Part shown: piece after piece, positions 1 to 11,537 of the stretch
Numbering within the stretch: position 1 is the stretch's first letter
Layout: the number at the start of each line of letters is the position of its first letter
NCBI RefSeq assembly: GCF_023091745.1
Contig: NC_068933.1
Location: 23,626,001-23,690,000 of the forward strand
Length of the DNA: 64,000 nucleotides
From: Budorcas taxicolor
Lineage: Eukaryota > Chordata > Mammalia > Artiodactyla > Bovidae
Reading direction: 5' to 3'
Position numbers and translations under genes: made by a program
Notes under the pieces: generated by a model
What the model was told of the DNA's origin: nothing
The model's database searches: none
What the model saw: only the letters and a program-made list of their open reading frames with translations

Positions 1-840
1 TCAGGTAGAACCCTGAATCCATAGCACTTTCCTTATAGCATTTATGGGGGATACCTGAATTAAATACCTAAAGCCTCTCGAGTATTGAGACTAATGTCTA
101 GCAGTTTAGACAAATGTAATCTCCAAGACATAGGTTGACCACTGAACAGAGTTGAAATAAATGCCAATTAAAAAGGGAAGTTGGATAAAGATGTTTAGAT
201 TGAGAAAATACCTTTATCTTGTTTTCCTCCCCAAGTTCAAAACGGTGACAGTAAAGAAAATGAAATCTAATGGTGCTGCAAAACCAAAGTCAGTGTGTTC
301 TGGGGGAATTTCTGAGATTTGGAAACAGGATCTGATATAGAAGACCAGAGGAGAGCATAGCTTTATAGAAATGGAGAACTACAGGGGAGCCCCAGACTGG
401 TAGAGAATCTCAGGCAGATTCCTTGGGGAGGTGGCTGGATAGTCTGGCCTGTTCCCACTTGGCCTAGGCAGCAGGCAGCAACAGCAGCTGTTCTCAGGCC
501 AAAGCACTGAATGTGGGCGTTGGGCCAGAGAAGACCACGAAACCATAAATAGCCACAGATCCCCAAAGGGGTGGCGAGCCCTCAGGCACAGACAGCAAGC
601 TACCAACCTCCCTCACGTAGGCTGTGTCCCAGCCTTCTCCACGGTCAGCAGAAGCAGGTTGCCTGGAACTGAACCAGAGTAGCCACAGGAAGGAACAAAG
701 GTGAGTAGACAGTCAACTCCTCTGACTTTGCGGAAAGACACTCGAAGCAAAACGACAAATGCTGTGCCCTTTGATTGGAGGACGTGCAATTCCAAAAACT
801 ACCTGGGGATCTAAAATATGTTCCTCAGACAGTCCTTGGC
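1..840. other. Intergenic DNA, nothing recognised
   Basis: No coding pattern, RNA gene or familiar repeat is evident. Short open frames on the minus strand between about 360 and 800 have no recognisable domain and are treated as chance. Confidence 0.5.
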
Positions 841-1330
841 AACCAGTGAGTGGGTCATAAAAATAAGCAGATGAGTTAACTAGAATGAATTCAGACAGAG
901 GATGAAGGGATGAGGCAGAGGGTGGGTTGGAGTCCTTTCCAGAACACAGTGGAGAGGTGGGTAGAGGCAGTGAAAGTGCTCAGTTGTGTTCAGCTCTTCG
1001 TGAGCCCATGGACTGCAGCCCGCCAGGCTCCTCTCTCCATGGGATTCTCCAGGCGAGAATACGCCAGAAAGGTGCTGTTTCCTCCTACAGGGTATCTTCC
1101 TGACCCAGGGATGGAACCTGCGTCTTTTGCGTCTCCTGCAATGGCAGGTGGATTCTTTACCACTGGCACCACCTGGAAGCCTAGTTTTTTGAATCAGTGA
1201 ATGAATCATAAAAATATACTAAGCAGGTGAGTTAAACAGAAGGATGAATTCAGACACAGGATGAAGGAATGAGGCAGAAGGTGGGTTGGGGTCCTTTCCA
1301 GAACACAGTGCAGAGGTCAGTAGAGCAAGG
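841..1330. repeat. Diverged tandem duplication of about 130 bp, split by a SINE
   Basis: The segment 841-970 is repeated at 1191-1330. Both contain the string ggatgaa, then gaggcag, then gtgggttgg, then gtcctttccagaacacagtg in the same order, with scattered substitutions. A minus-strand Bov-tA SINE lies exactly between the two units, so the SINE arrived at or near the duplication junction. Confidence 0.8.
971..1180 (-). mobile_element. Bov-tA SINE
   Basis: Reads on the minus strand from a tRNA-derived head (near 1180) into the Bov-A body. Recognised by the reverse complements of the usual blocks: a 'catgggattctccaggc'-type segment, a 'gatggaacctgcgtctt'-type segment, and 'ggtggattctttaccactg' near the head. 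Confidence 0.9.
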
Positions 1331-1799
1331 TAGGAGGGAAATATCAAGACATGGCAGAGAGATTCTAAGTTTTCATGTCTATCTGTACAACTTTTAAGAC
1401 GAGCAGAGAAAAAACAAGACAAGTAATTGACTCAAGAGTAATAAAACAACCTACAGGCTTTCTTAGGGAATGGAGGTCATCCATTTAAATGGGACAATAA
1501 AGCAAACTTAGGTGACTAAGAACAGACAAAATAGCAATAACTCAAATTGGCTCATTGATCCACAGGGAGATGACTGGCTCAGGGAGATGACTGGCTCAAT
1601 GAGATGAATTTTCTTCCTAAGCCAACATGTAAATGCCAACATTTTTTTAAAAAAGACATTTATGACCAGCTTAATAAATGAGTTCTCTTACCTGCCTCCA
1701 AATGCTTTTTGGCTGTTCACCAAAATTTAAATGTATCCTTGAGGAAATTTTTTTTGTCACGGTAGGATATTGAGAAGCATACGGGCTTCATTTCAAAAT
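1331..1799. other. Intergenic DNA, nothing recognised
   Basis: Contains a short local repeat of 'gagatgactggctca' near 1566-1595. No gene or known element identified. Confidence 0.5.
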
Positions 1800-1957
1800 G
1801 TGGTAGACACTCAACATTTAATCCTCAGAAAAGTCCTGTGAAGTAGTGTCTCTGTAAGGATGAAGAAACAGAAACACTAGTTAAGTAACTTGCCTAAGGA
1901 TCACACAGCTAATACATGGTAGAACTGATTGAACCCAGGCAGTCTGGCTCAACCTTA
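1800..1957 (-). mobile_element. MIR SINE (ancient mammalian)
   Basis: Carries the MIR core in reverse orientation: 'gatgaagaaacagaaac', 'ttaagtaacttgcctaagg' and 'tcacacagctaatacatgg', followed by a degenerate tRNA-like 'gaacccaggcagtctggct'. Strongly diverged, as expected for a repeat predating ruminants. Confidence 0.85.
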
Positions 1958-2205
1958 ACCCCACATCAAGTTCTGAGACTGCAAAGAAGGTCTGAAAATG
2001 ACTGACCTGACTCTTGACTTACAGGCTTTCCACTCGGAGGAGGAGTGCGTTTTACAGTAATGGCATTAGAACTTGTGTCTAAGCACCTCACCAAGATAGA
2101 TCAGGCTCAGCCCTGTATTTTGGGGAGTAGTGTAAATTGCTAACCCTTTTAGAAAGTAGTATTGCAGGGTATGTATATCAAGGATCTTTAAAATGCTCTT
2201 AATCT
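1958..2205. other. Intergenic DNA, nothing recognised
   Basis: No identifiable element. Confidence 0.4.
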
Positions 2206-2482
2206 TCAATCCTAAAGGAAATCAGCCCTGAGTATTCATTGGAAGGATTGATGCTGAAGCTCCAATACTTTGGCCACCTGATACCAACTGATTGGAAAAG
2301 ACCCTGATGCTGGGAAAGATGGAGGACAGGAGGATAAGGGGGTGACAGATGATGAGATGGTTGAAATAGCATCACCGACTCAATGGACATGTGTTTGAGC
2401 AAATTCCGGGAGACAGTGAAGGGAATCCTGGCATATTGCAGTCCATGGGGTCTCAAAGAGTCAGGCACAACTTAGCTACAGA
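2206..2482 (+). mobile_element. BovB LINE 3' fragment
   Basis: Matches the last roughly 280 bp of BovB: 'ctttggccacctgat', 'gaccctgatgctgggaaag', 'gatgagatggttg' and 'gtccatggggtc', then the terminal 'caaagagtcaggcacaac'. Severely 5' truncated, no coding capacity. Confidence 0.9.
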
Positions 2483-2645
2483 AAAACAATCTTCAACCCA
2501 ATGTCAGACTGTGGGGTCTTCTTATCCCACCTTGTTCCAAGTAGCAGAGACCCAAATTAAAAACTCAGAGCAATGGAAAAATCTCATATACTTATGTACC
2601 CCATGCTTATCATCTCTATTCTTTGAAATGCCTTTGTTGCTAAGT

Positions 2646-2890
2646 ATTCAATGATTCCATGGATGGAGGAACCTGCTAGGCGACAGTCATGGGGTTGCAA
2701 AGAGTCAGACATGACTGAGCGACTCCACTTTCTTTCTTTCTTTAGTTCCTTTTGGAGAAGGAAATGGCAACCCACTCCAGGGTTCTTGCCTGGAGAACCC
2801 CAGGGACGGAGGGGCCTGGTGGGCTGCGGTCTATGGAGTTGCAAAGAGTCGGACATGACTAAGCAACTAACACACACATTCAATGGTTCC
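2646..2890 (+). mobile_element. Bov-A2 SINE with target-site duplication
   Basis: Two Bov-A monomers (about 2659-2730 and 2752-2877) joined by a short CT-rich linker. Flanks show the duplication attcaatgattcc (2646-2658) and attcaatggttcc (2878-2890), one mismatch, which sets the boundaries. Confidence 0.92.
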
Positions 2891-3784
2891 CAAATCTTAA
2901 TCCATTTGATTTAACTGTAAGCCAGTCACTGAAATTAGCCAACATAAGTCTATGGACCCTTCCAAAAAGTGCAAGAAAGGAGGAAGGAAGAAGTGTGCAT
3001 GTGAGATTCCTGAATTCAATTTTATCATCACTAACAAACTGAATATGAAGACAGAGAAGTAACAGTGTGGCAACCTACAGAAACAAATCACGGAACAGCC
3101 TAACATGCTAGAACACATCTAAGCAAGGACAACAAAGAAAAAATGACAAGGTGAAAGGTGGTAATAATTCCGTGGGCAAGCCAGTGAGTGAAAGAAAAAC
3201 ATACTTCTAGTTCCGGGAATGTTTCCACATCAGTAGAGCTAGAGGAGACTCTGGAATTACCTCTTGTATTCAAATGCTGAAGCCCAAGACGGTGGTTAAG
3301 GGGCAAGTGAAAATAGACATGGCGAAAACCAGGTCTCTCAGTGTGCAGCCTTTGATTGGGTTCCTCTGACATACTAGAGCCCATTCTAAGCACAGACATG
3401 TATGTTGCTGCTGAAAGCCTAATGCAAATCCAATTTCTGTTCTTTTAAGTGAGCTAGATTCTTACCTGGGCACTCCAATTTTTTAATAACTTCCTTGTTC
3501 TCTCAGTATGAAAAATAGTTGAATTCTATTCAGAGTTTCAGAATTAGTATTTCATTGTAAAGTTATCAAATGATGCGATCAATGCACGTATATATATATA
3601 CACACGTGCATCTTTCCATATGTACATTTTTCTTTTCCCTTTTTTTATAATTACTTGCATGTTAGCCCACTGATATTCTTTCATAGATCTTTGAGGCTCT
3701 GTTGTGCTTCCCCTTTCTTTCCTCTTTGTGTTTCAGTTGAGATCATTTGCTTTGATCTGTCTTCAAGTTTGGGCGTTGGTTTGT
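2891..3784. other. Intergenic DNA with a short TA/CA microsatellite
   Basis: A (TA)n then (AC)n run lies at about 3588-3606. The stretch 3640-3780 weakly resembles an antisense L1M-type 3' end ('tttcagttgagatcattt', 'ctgtcttcaagttt'), but too weakly to claim. Confidence 0.4.
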
Positions 3785-4262
3785 GTTGAGGGGTTCACTA
3801 AGCTACTCCGTAATACTTGGAGTATTGGCATCCCTTTGTGTGACTAAGGGGCCAGCAGGGGCCTTGAACCACGAGCATGTGCTCTGCACAGCAATTTGGA
3901 GTCACAAGTTCCTGACATGACTGCTGATAAACAGTCTCTCCTGCCTCCTAGCTTTCTCCACTTGTGCCCAAGAGCCCCTGGAGCTTACTTAAACCTTGCT
4001 GTTTATGGTTTGAATGAACTGTGCCTTAGCCCAGGGCCTGCAAAGCACTGTGCCTGCGGACCCTAATAATGGCACGTGCCCCCGGTCCTCTGCAGCTGGC
4101 GCTCTGCCTGCTCCCGCCTTAGCCGCTCTGCGTGGCCCCCGGAGGCTGCCATGGACCTCCGCCAGGACCTGTGAGTAATAACCTTCTCTGGTTCACTTTC
4201 CCTTTTCGTCTCTCAAATTATGGCTCATCCTTCAACTCAGTACCCGAGGGTCTACTTAACAA
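3785..4262 (+). mobile_element. Possible solo LTR of an old class I ERV
   Basis: A block whose GC content rises sharply at 4050-4170, ending in a degenerate polyadenylation-like 'gtgagtaataaccttctctgg' stretch near 4171-4191 followed by a CT-rich tail. This layout resembles R/U5 of a mammalian LTR. No partner LTR or clear terminal TG/CA was found. An alternative is a CpG-rich first exon: an ATG at 4151 is followed by a GTGAGT donor-like motif. I prefer the LTR reading but only weakly. Confidence 0.35.
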
Positions 4263-4560
4263 TTGTTAATTTTTAACAAAAATCAAAACAGTTTGCTGGA
4301 GGCCTTTTGTTTGTGTTGGTGTTATATGCTTTCCCAGCTGCCTGGGTTCATATCAGTGGATGAGTTTTCAGTGCTTACCTGCCTGGTGAATAAGGGGGTT
4401 TCTCTCTTATCCTGGGCCCCCTTGGTGGAGATGCCCCACTCCATCATGAACTCTGAAGATGGCTCTGTTGGTTTAGTATGTAGAGGATAGATTTCTATTG
4501 TTTAAAGCCACTCAGTTTGTGATGCTTTGTACCACAATCTCAGGACATTAATACATTCAG
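4263..4560 (+). mobile_element. MaLR (MLT1-like) LTR fragment
   Basis: The end of this block ('ttgtttaaagccactcagtt' near 4499, then 'ttgtgatgctttgtacc' and 'ttaataca') closely matches the conserved 3' end of MLT1-type ERVL-MaLR LTRs. The 5' boundary is uncertain. Confidence 0.55.
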
Positions 4561-4794
4561 TTCAGACTGACAACAAGAATTCTGATGCAAAAGCCATGTG
4601 GAAGTGGGTCTGAAACTGGCTGAAAACTTCCTCTTTTAGACACAGTTGATTGTAGTAACTAGAGTTGGGAAATTTGTAGGTAATTGCTAGAAATGAAGAA
4701 AGGAAGGGACTTAAAGATGAATCAACAGATGAGACTCAAAATAATTCTGCTTTGAAGACTCCAGAAGCATCTATTGGAAGATCCATTCAGCAAA
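4561..4794. other. Intergenic DNA, nothing recognised
   Basis: Spacer between the MaLR fragment and the L1 cluster. Confidence 0.4.
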
Positions 4795-5565
4795 GCCAGT
4801 AAAAGCGAGAGACACGGACAAGAAAATCCTCCTCCCACTGTGGAGAAAAGGGAACCGTCCTGCACTGCTGGCGGGAATGTAAACTGATACAGCCACTGTG
4901 GACAACAGTTGGGAGGTTCCTTAAAAACCTAAGAGTAGAACTATCATATGGACCAGTAATCCCACTCCTGGGCATATACTGAGAAAACCATTAGTTCAAA
5001 ATGACACATGTACCCCAGTGTTCACTGAGGCACTGTTTACAGTAGCCAAGTCAGAGGAGCAACCTGAATGTCCATCAACAGAGGAAAGGATAAAGAAGAC
5101 GTGATACCTAGACACAATGGAATGTTGCTCGGCCATTAAAAAGAATGAAATAATTGCATTTGCGGCAACATGGATGGACCGAGAGATTGTCATACTGAGT
5201 GAAGTAAGTCAGACAAAGAGAAATGTCACACAACATCCCTTAATTGCAGAATCTAAAAAGAAATGATTTCTGAAAAACAGAAAATAGACTCATGGACTTG
5301 GAGAACAAACATTGACGGGGGGAAAGGATAGTTACAGAGTTTGGGATAAACACTGCTATATTTAAAATGGATAACCAGCAAGGTCCTACTGTATAGCACA
5401 GGGAACTCAATGTTATATGACAGCCTGGATCAGAGGGGAAGTTGGGCAAGAATGGATACATGTATATGTATGGCTGAGTCCCTTTGCTGTCCACCTGAAA
5501 CTATCACAACACTGATAATTGGCTATACTCCAATATAAATTTAAATTTTTTCCTTAATAAAAAAG
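4795..5565 (+). mobile_element. L1 3' end (end of ORF2 plus 3' UTR)
   Basis: Begins in the ORF2 C-terminal coding region ('ctggcgggaatgtaaactg', 'gtaatcccactcctgggcat', 'cattaaaaagaatgaaat') and runs into a 3' UTR with 'actgtatagcacagggaact' and 'gctatactccaatataaat', ending in an A-rich tail near 5550-5565. Frames are broken by stops and no catalytic part is present. Confidence 0.88.
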
Positions 5566-5975
5566 GAATGAAATTAGGTCATTTGGAGAAATGTGGATGG
5601 ACCTACAGTCTGTCATACAGGGTGAAATAGTCAGATGACTATTATATATTAATGCATATATGGGGAATCTAGAAAAATGGTACAGATGAACCTTTTTCCA
5701 GGGCAGGAAAAGAGACATACGGGTGCAGAGAACAGACATGTGGCCCTTGGAGGAAGGGGAGGGTGAGTCATATTGGAGATTAGGATTGACATATATACAC
5801 TAAGGTGTAAAATGGCTAGAGGGAAGCTGCTGCATGGCACAGGGAGCTCAGCTTGGTGCTCCGTGATGACCTTGGAGGAGATGTGTATACATATAACTGA
5901 TCCACTGTGCTATACAGCAGAACCTAATACATTGCAAAGCAATTATACTCCAATTAAAAGCAATAATGATTTTTA
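5566..5975 (+). mobile_element. L1 3' end, second copy
   Basis: Starts again at the 'gaatgaaattaggtcatttg' region and repeats the 3' UTR order of the preceding element (a 'ggcacagggagctcag' block, then 'caattatactccaattaaa'). It is placed directly against the previous A-rich tail, so these are separate elements or a duplicated end. Confidence 0.82.
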
Positions 5976-6325
5976 AAGAACAATATGGAGGTTCCTTAAA
6001 AAAAAACTAAGAACTATCACATGATCCAGATACCCTATTCCTGTGCATATATCCATAGAAAATCATAATTCAAAAAGATACAGGCAAAGCCACAGTAATC
6101 AAAAGAGTATGGTGCTGGCACACAAACAGAAATATAGATCAACAGAACAGGACGGAAAGTATAGAGGTAAACCCACACACCTATCGTCACCCAATCGATG
6201 ATAAAGGAGGCAAGACTACACAGTGGAGAAAAGACAGTTTCTTCAGTAAGCGGTGCTGGGAAAACTGGACAGCTAAATGTAAAAGAATGAAATTGGAACA
6301 TTCCCTAACACCATACACAATAGAG
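5976..6325 (+). mobile_element. Rearranged L1 ORF2 fragment
   Basis: Segment 5976-6083 is the extreme ORF2 C-terminus. At 6084 the sequence jumps to a more upstream ORF2 segment ('gtatggtgctggcacacaaa', 'tgataaaggaggcaag'). The order is inverted relative to a normal L1, indicating deletion or duplication within the cluster. Confidence 0.7.
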
Positions 6326-6990
6326 AACAGTATGAAGGTTCCTCAAAAACTAAAAATAGAGCCACCGTATGATCCAGTAATCCCATGCCTGCACATATAT
6401 CTGGAGAAAATCATAATTTGAAAAGATACATGCACCCCAGTGTTCATTGCAGCACTATTTATAATAGAAAGACATGGAAGCAACCTAAAAAGCCCATCAG
6501 CAGAGAAATGGATAAAGAAGATGTGGTGTGTGTGTAAGTGGAATACTACTCAGTCATCAAAAAGAACAAAATTATGTCATTTGCAGTGACACAGATGCAC
6601 CCAGAAATAGGCATCTGGAGTGAAGTCAGAGAAAGACAAATGTGCTATCACTCATATGTGAAATCTTAGAAAAAATGGTACAAATGAACTTATTTACAAA
6701 ATAGAAATAGAGTTACAGATGTAGAAAACAAATTTATGGTTACCAAAGGGGAAAGGGGGGGATAAATTATAAATTTGGAATTAACATATACACACTACTA
6801 TATATAAAACAGATAACTAATAAGGAGCTATTGTATAGCACAGAGAACTCTACTCAGTACTCTTCAATGGCCTATATGGGAAAAGAATCGAAAAAAAGAG
6901 TGGTGATAGGTAAATGCATAACTGATTCACTTTGCTATACACCTGAAACTAACATTTAACCATACTCCAATATAAAATAAAAATTAAAAA
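6326..6990 (+). mobile_element. L1 3' end, third copy
   Basis: Again runs from the ORF2 C-terminus ('gatccagtaatcccatgcct', 'cattgcagcactatttata') through the 3' UTR ('ttgtatagcacagagaactc') to 'ccatactccaatataaaat' and an A-rich tail. It may be the downstream half of the 5976 fragment after an internal deletion. Confidence 0.82.
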
Positions 6991-7149
6991 GTGTACCCAG
7001 CAAAAATGTAAAGCTTTAATGAACTATCACACAATGAAGATATCTGATTTAAGCAATAGAATAAAGCTAGTACCAAGAAATGCCTCTTGCTCTTCTTCCA
7101 AATTATTATTACCTCACCTCCTCCCCAAATAAAACTACCTTGATTTCTA

Positions 7150-7340
7150 AAACCATTGATCAATCCTAACTTTTTGAATTTATATAAATGGATTCACATG
7201 ATATATATTCTTTGTGCTTGCCTTATTTCAATCAAGATGATTATTATAGCTTGTTCATTTTCCTTGTCATACTATTTTATGAGTTTACAACAATTTTTCT
7301 ACTATTGATAGACATGGTTTATTTTCAGGTTTTTTTCTTT
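7150..7340 (-). mobile_element. Old L1 3' fragment, antisense
   Basis: 'ttatataaatggattcacat', then 'tgcttgccttatttcaatc' and 'ctattgatagacatgg' follow the order seen in antisense L1 ends. Diverged, so moderate confidence. Confidence 0.45.
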
Positions 7341-7344
7341 TTTT

Positions 7345-8005
7345 TTTTTGCTATTCAGTTCAGTTGCTCAGTCGTGTCCGACTCTTTACGACCCCATGAA
7401 TCGCAGCACGCCAGGCCTCCCTGTTCATCACCATCTCCCGGAGTTCACTCAGACTCACGTCCTTCGAGTCCGTGATGCCATCCAGCCATCTCATCCTCAG
7501 TCGTCCCCTTCTCTTCCTGCCCCCAATCCCTCCCAGCATCAGAGTCTTTGCCAATGAGTCAACTCTTCTCATGAGGTGGCCATAGTACTGGAGTTTCAGC
7601 TTTAGCATCATTCCTTCCAAAGAAATCCCAGGGTTGATCTCCTTCAGAATGGACTGGTTGGATCTCCTTGCAGTCCAAAGGACTCTCAAGCATCTTCTCC
7701 AACACCACAGTTCAAAAGCATCAATTCTTCGGCGCTCAGCCTTCTTCATAGTCCAACTCTCACATCCATACGTGACCACAGGAAAAACCATAGCCAGTTT
7801 GTCGTAACTTTTCTTCCAAGGAGTAAGCGTCTTTTAATTTCATAGCTGCAATCACCATCTGCAGTGATTTTGGAGCCCAAAAAAATAAAGTCTGACACTG
7901 TTTCCCCATCTATTTGCCATGAAGTGATGGGACCGGATGCCATGATCTTCATTTTCTGAATGTTGAGCTTTAAGCCAACTTTTTCGCTCTCCTCTTTTTG
8001 CTATT
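7345..8005 (-). mobile_element. BovB LINE, 5' truncated, antisense
   Basis: On the minus strand this is the last roughly 640 bp of BovB, including the reverse-transcriptase C-terminal coding region. A 143-codon open frame (7360-7791, minus) keeps the RTE C-terminal string M-Y/T-Y-G-C-E-S-W-T and ends at the TGA of the BovB tail. An internal deletion near 7798 shifts the frame. Flanked by the duplication tttttgctatt at 7345-7355 and 7995-8005. Confidence 0.92.
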
Positions 8006-9361
8006 ATGAGTCATGCATTTGTGTATATATTTTAATGAAGACAAATACAGTGGGGAAGTTAAAAAAGGCTGTGAGGCTAAGTGTGCTGGAATCACTCTCG
8101 ACTGCTAGGAAAACCCAAGGATTGGTTGGCCCTGGGTTTTGTGCCATTTTGTTGTATTAAATTAATGGAATATTGCTTTGCAGTGTAACCCAGGATTAGG
8201 AAGGAAGCAAATGTTTTTCAGTTATCCTGTAGGCACGGGCAAGTCTGAGAGATGTCTGACGTTTTACCTACGTAGGGTCAACCTACGATTTGGAGTGAGG
8301 TGAATATGTGTAAACTCTGCATGTTTTGATTGTTAATCTAATGCCTACAATCTTAACTATGAGTTTAGAATTTAGATACGGGTATCTTCAGATTGAAACA
8401 ATGCCAGCTTTTCTTAAGAAGAAAACAGAATTTCTTAGCAAGGTAAAATTTTCTGATCTGTTCATAAAGATATGTCAAGAAACACCTATACTCCACTTGC
8501 ATGGGATAATCCGGTGATTTGTTAAATATCCTGAATTTCTAAAAATTTCTGTCGAGATTAACTAAAATCTCTTTCCCTGTAGAGGCACGTAAGCGTTCCC
8601 TGGTGGCCAGGAAGATAACTGCAATCTGAGATGTCATGCTTTTAGGAACGTCTCGGGGAAACGGAGGAAATAGGGGGACTTGCTTGTAAATAACAAAGCT
8701 CACACTTCCTTTCCTACCTCACACTGATTACCAGAAAGACTTGCAAATTCAGCGAAGAGTACTGCCCAAACCTTAAAAGCAAGGGTTAGGCTGACTGCTC
8801 ACCACGCAGACTTAGATAATTGTTTTTGGTGACTTAGTTTTAATGTAATTACAAATATATAGCACATTTTTATATGAACATTAAGTAATACATATAATAA
8901 GCAACAAGCAAAATTTCCTCAATTCTTCTTCACATTCGAATTTTCCAGCTCCATAAGGGCTCTGTTCACTATTTGGACATGTTTTTAGACAGGAGAGGCT
9001 TGCTGGAGGTTTTTTCAAGCTACATTAGAAGAAAATTGGAAAAAAAACAACAACAATGAAGCAGGAAGCTCCATCTGTCACATTTCCTCAGTTGTAGAAA
9101 TAAGTCTCAATTAAGAAATCTAAAAATTCCACCCATGAGCTTTCAAAGATTCAAAATTTGTAACAATTGACACTAACAGATGAATAAATGCCAAATCTCA
9201 AACTTCATGCTATTAAAACGATGCCACATAAAGACTATCTGTAGTGAATTTTCACCCACCACAATCTTTTACTAGTTTATCTCCCATTTGGTTGACTTTT
9301 CTTCCTATTGGTGTTGAAATATGAAAAGGGACAATGAGTCCACTGTCAAATCAAACTTTTT
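8006..9361. other. Intergenic DNA, nothing recognised
   Basis: About 1.35 kb without a recognised repeat or coding signature. One A-rich run near 9040-9056. Confidence 0.5.
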
Positions 9362-9541
9362 AACAGTAAGTCACTCAGTTGTGTCCAACTCTTTATGACC
9401 CCATGGACTGTAGCCCACCAGGCTCCTCTGTCCATGGAATTCTCCAGGCTGTGGGTTGCCATCCCCTTCTCCAGGGGACCTTCCTGACACAGGGATCAAA
9501 CCCAGGCAGATTCTTTACCGTCTGAGCCATGTGGACTCTGG
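9362..9541 (-). mobile_element. Bov-tA SINE, antisense
   Basis: Standard Bov-A body ('gaccccatggactgtagccc', 'caggctcctctgtccatgg') followed by the tRNA-derived head near 9510-9535 ('gcagattctttaccgtctga'). Confidence 0.9.
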
Positions 9542-10014
9542 TCCTAAAGATATATGCATCTCTGTAAGCTAGTCAAACCACACAGATAACCCCCTTGTAC
9601 TATGTCAGACTATTGACTAGATCCTGGTTTTAGGCTGAGGAAGATAACCAGAGGATGCTTTCTCAGCGATCCATACCTACCATGGTTCTTTGTGGCTCTT
9701 AACGATTGGGAGTGTATGTCACTGGCATTCCTGTGATCCACTTACAGCTTAAATTCAAGCTGGTCTTTGCCCCCCACCCCCTCCCCCAGTGTGAGAAGTC
9801 ACCGAGACCCAGGAGAGCTTTGGCTGCAGAGCCACCTGTCAAAATGCCTTCAGGGTGGCTGTGAAGCCACAGTCACTTTGGTTTTTATTCACACAATGAA
9901 CATCTAATGTGTCCGGCCAGATGCTTGGCAACAAATATGAGTAACACAGAGTCCCTGCCTGCAGGAAGTTCTCCTTATAATTCAGATGTTTAACAAAGTT
10001 AAAAGACAAAACTG
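9542..10014. other. Intergenic DNA with a weak ancient-repeat match
   Basis: At 9885-9995 the order 'gaacatctaatgtgtccggc', then 'agtccctgcctgcaggaag', resembles a common ancient mammalian repeat carrying a 'tatgtgccaggcact'-type motif. Otherwise nothing recognised. Confidence 0.35.
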
Positions 10015-10940
10015 ATTAGAATAAAATACTGACAACTTCTGAGATAGAAACTTCTGTCCAGAATATATAAATAGCTCCTATAAATCAGTAAGAAAAAGCA
10101 AATAATCCAATATAAATATTCAAAGGATATGAATGGCCAGTTCAAGGAAGAAGAAATGCAAATCATTAGTACATAAAACTGTGGAACCTCAATAGTAGTC
10201 AGGAAAATGCAAATTAAGATAATAAAGAGGACTTCCCTGTGGTCCAGTGGTTAAGAATCTGCCTGCCAGTGCAGGGGGACATGGGTTTGTCTTCCTCTGG
10301 TCCAGCAAGAATCCACACGCCACAGGTCAGCTAAACCTGTGTGCCACGAATTCTGAGCCCTTGCACCAGAGCCTGTGGTCCACGACAAGAGAAGCCACGG
10401 CAATGAGAAGCCAGCGCACTGCTGCCAGAGAGCAGCCCCCACTCACTGCGACTGGAGAAAGCCTGTGCGTAACAAAGACCCAGCAGAGCCAAAAACAAAT
10501 TTTTTAAAAAGATGATAAAGAGATGTCACCTTAAGACATTAGGTTAGAAAACAATAAATCATTAGCATCCATATTAGGTGTGGGGAGATGGCCCCCCCAC
10601 CAAGCTCAACTGGTGACAGCATAAATTGGTGTGCCATATGGGGCAACCTTTGAATTTTAACTTAAAAATACTCATATTCTGTGATCTAGAAATCTTGCCT
10701 TGAGGTTTCTAAGAGAAATAGCCAAGCTTCTGCAAGGAGAGAGCTTACAGAGTAATCTGTAATGCCAAGACGCAGAAACACCTAAATGCTCACCAATGGA
10801 AGAACAGGTAGTTAAACATACTGTTAACAGTTCTACACAACAGAATGTTATGAAGCATTTGAAAAGAATAAGCTCTGTTTCTGTGGACATGGAGAGCCCT
10901 CCCAGAACACTTCCCAGAATGGGATAACCCATGGCTTTAT
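10015..10940 (+). mobile_element. Old L1 (L1M-type) ORF2 3' region, interrupted
   Basis: 'ccagaatatataaatagctc', 'caaataatccaatataaat' and 'aaatgcaaattaagataat' match the ORF2 end of older mammalian L1. The match resumes after a CHR SINE with degenerate 'ggtgacagcataaattggtg' and 'gaatgttatgaagcattt' blocks. Strongly decayed. Confidence 0.7.
10230..10508 (+). mobile_element. CHR SINE (tRNA-Glu-derived, cetartiodactyl)
   Basis: Head 'gacttccctgtggtccagtg' followed by the CHR body and an A-rich tail. Inserted in the old L1 with duplicated target aagataataaagag (10216-10229) and aagatgataaagag (10509-10522). Confidence 0.9.
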
Positions 10941-11454
10941 TGAGAGACCTACTAAGTACCCATCGTAAGAAATAGGAAAGGCCCTGCCAAGACACCACTG
11001 GAGGACCACAAGTCACCTCTCTTTGCTCTCCTCTCTTTCTGAAAATTCCTTTAGACGGATTTCTCCACTTAGATTTGTTCTCAACTTCTAGTTTTCTTTT
11101 GTCTATTTTCTATCTCCTTTTTTCCTTAACGTTCAACATACCTGGAATTTCCACATTAGCCTTCAAAACTTAATCACAAATTATTTCAATTACCATTTTT
11201 ATGAATTTCAAAATCTTTTTTCTGTTTTCTTCCCCTTTCTCCTCTTCTTCTCCCCCTTTCCCCCCGCCCCCAACATTCTCTTCTGATACTATTAACTACA
11301 GCTTTTGTTCCCTTCCTGCATCTCCTGTTTCCACTCAGCTTCTTTTCCCCATTTGTTGGTTTTGGTCTTCATTTTTCATGCCAGTGCTTTTCCTTGAATA
11401 TATGATGACTTTTGGCCATCCATTCATATTTTAGAGAGACTCAAACAAGTAGGG
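10941..11454. other. Intergenic DNA with a pyrimidine-rich tract
   Basis: Pyrimidine-rich stretch at about 11210-11270. No gene recognised. Confidence 0.4.
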
Positions 11455-11537
11455 CTGGGTTTGTTAAGTGAAAAGTGAAAGTGAAGTTGCTCAGTCATGT
11501 CCAAGTTTCTTGAGACCCCATGTCCTGGGTTTGTTAA
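11455..11537 (-). mobile_element. Short Bov-A fragment with target-site duplication
   Basis: About 57 bp of Bov-A tail in antisense (11468-11524), flanked by perfect copies of ctgggtttgttaa at 11455-11467 and 11525-11537. A very short but complete insertion event. Confidence 0.85.

Noticed and set aside
4151..4176. ATG and splice-donor-like motif as first exon
   Set aside because: Only a few codons and LTR-like surroundings; no downstream exon recognised.
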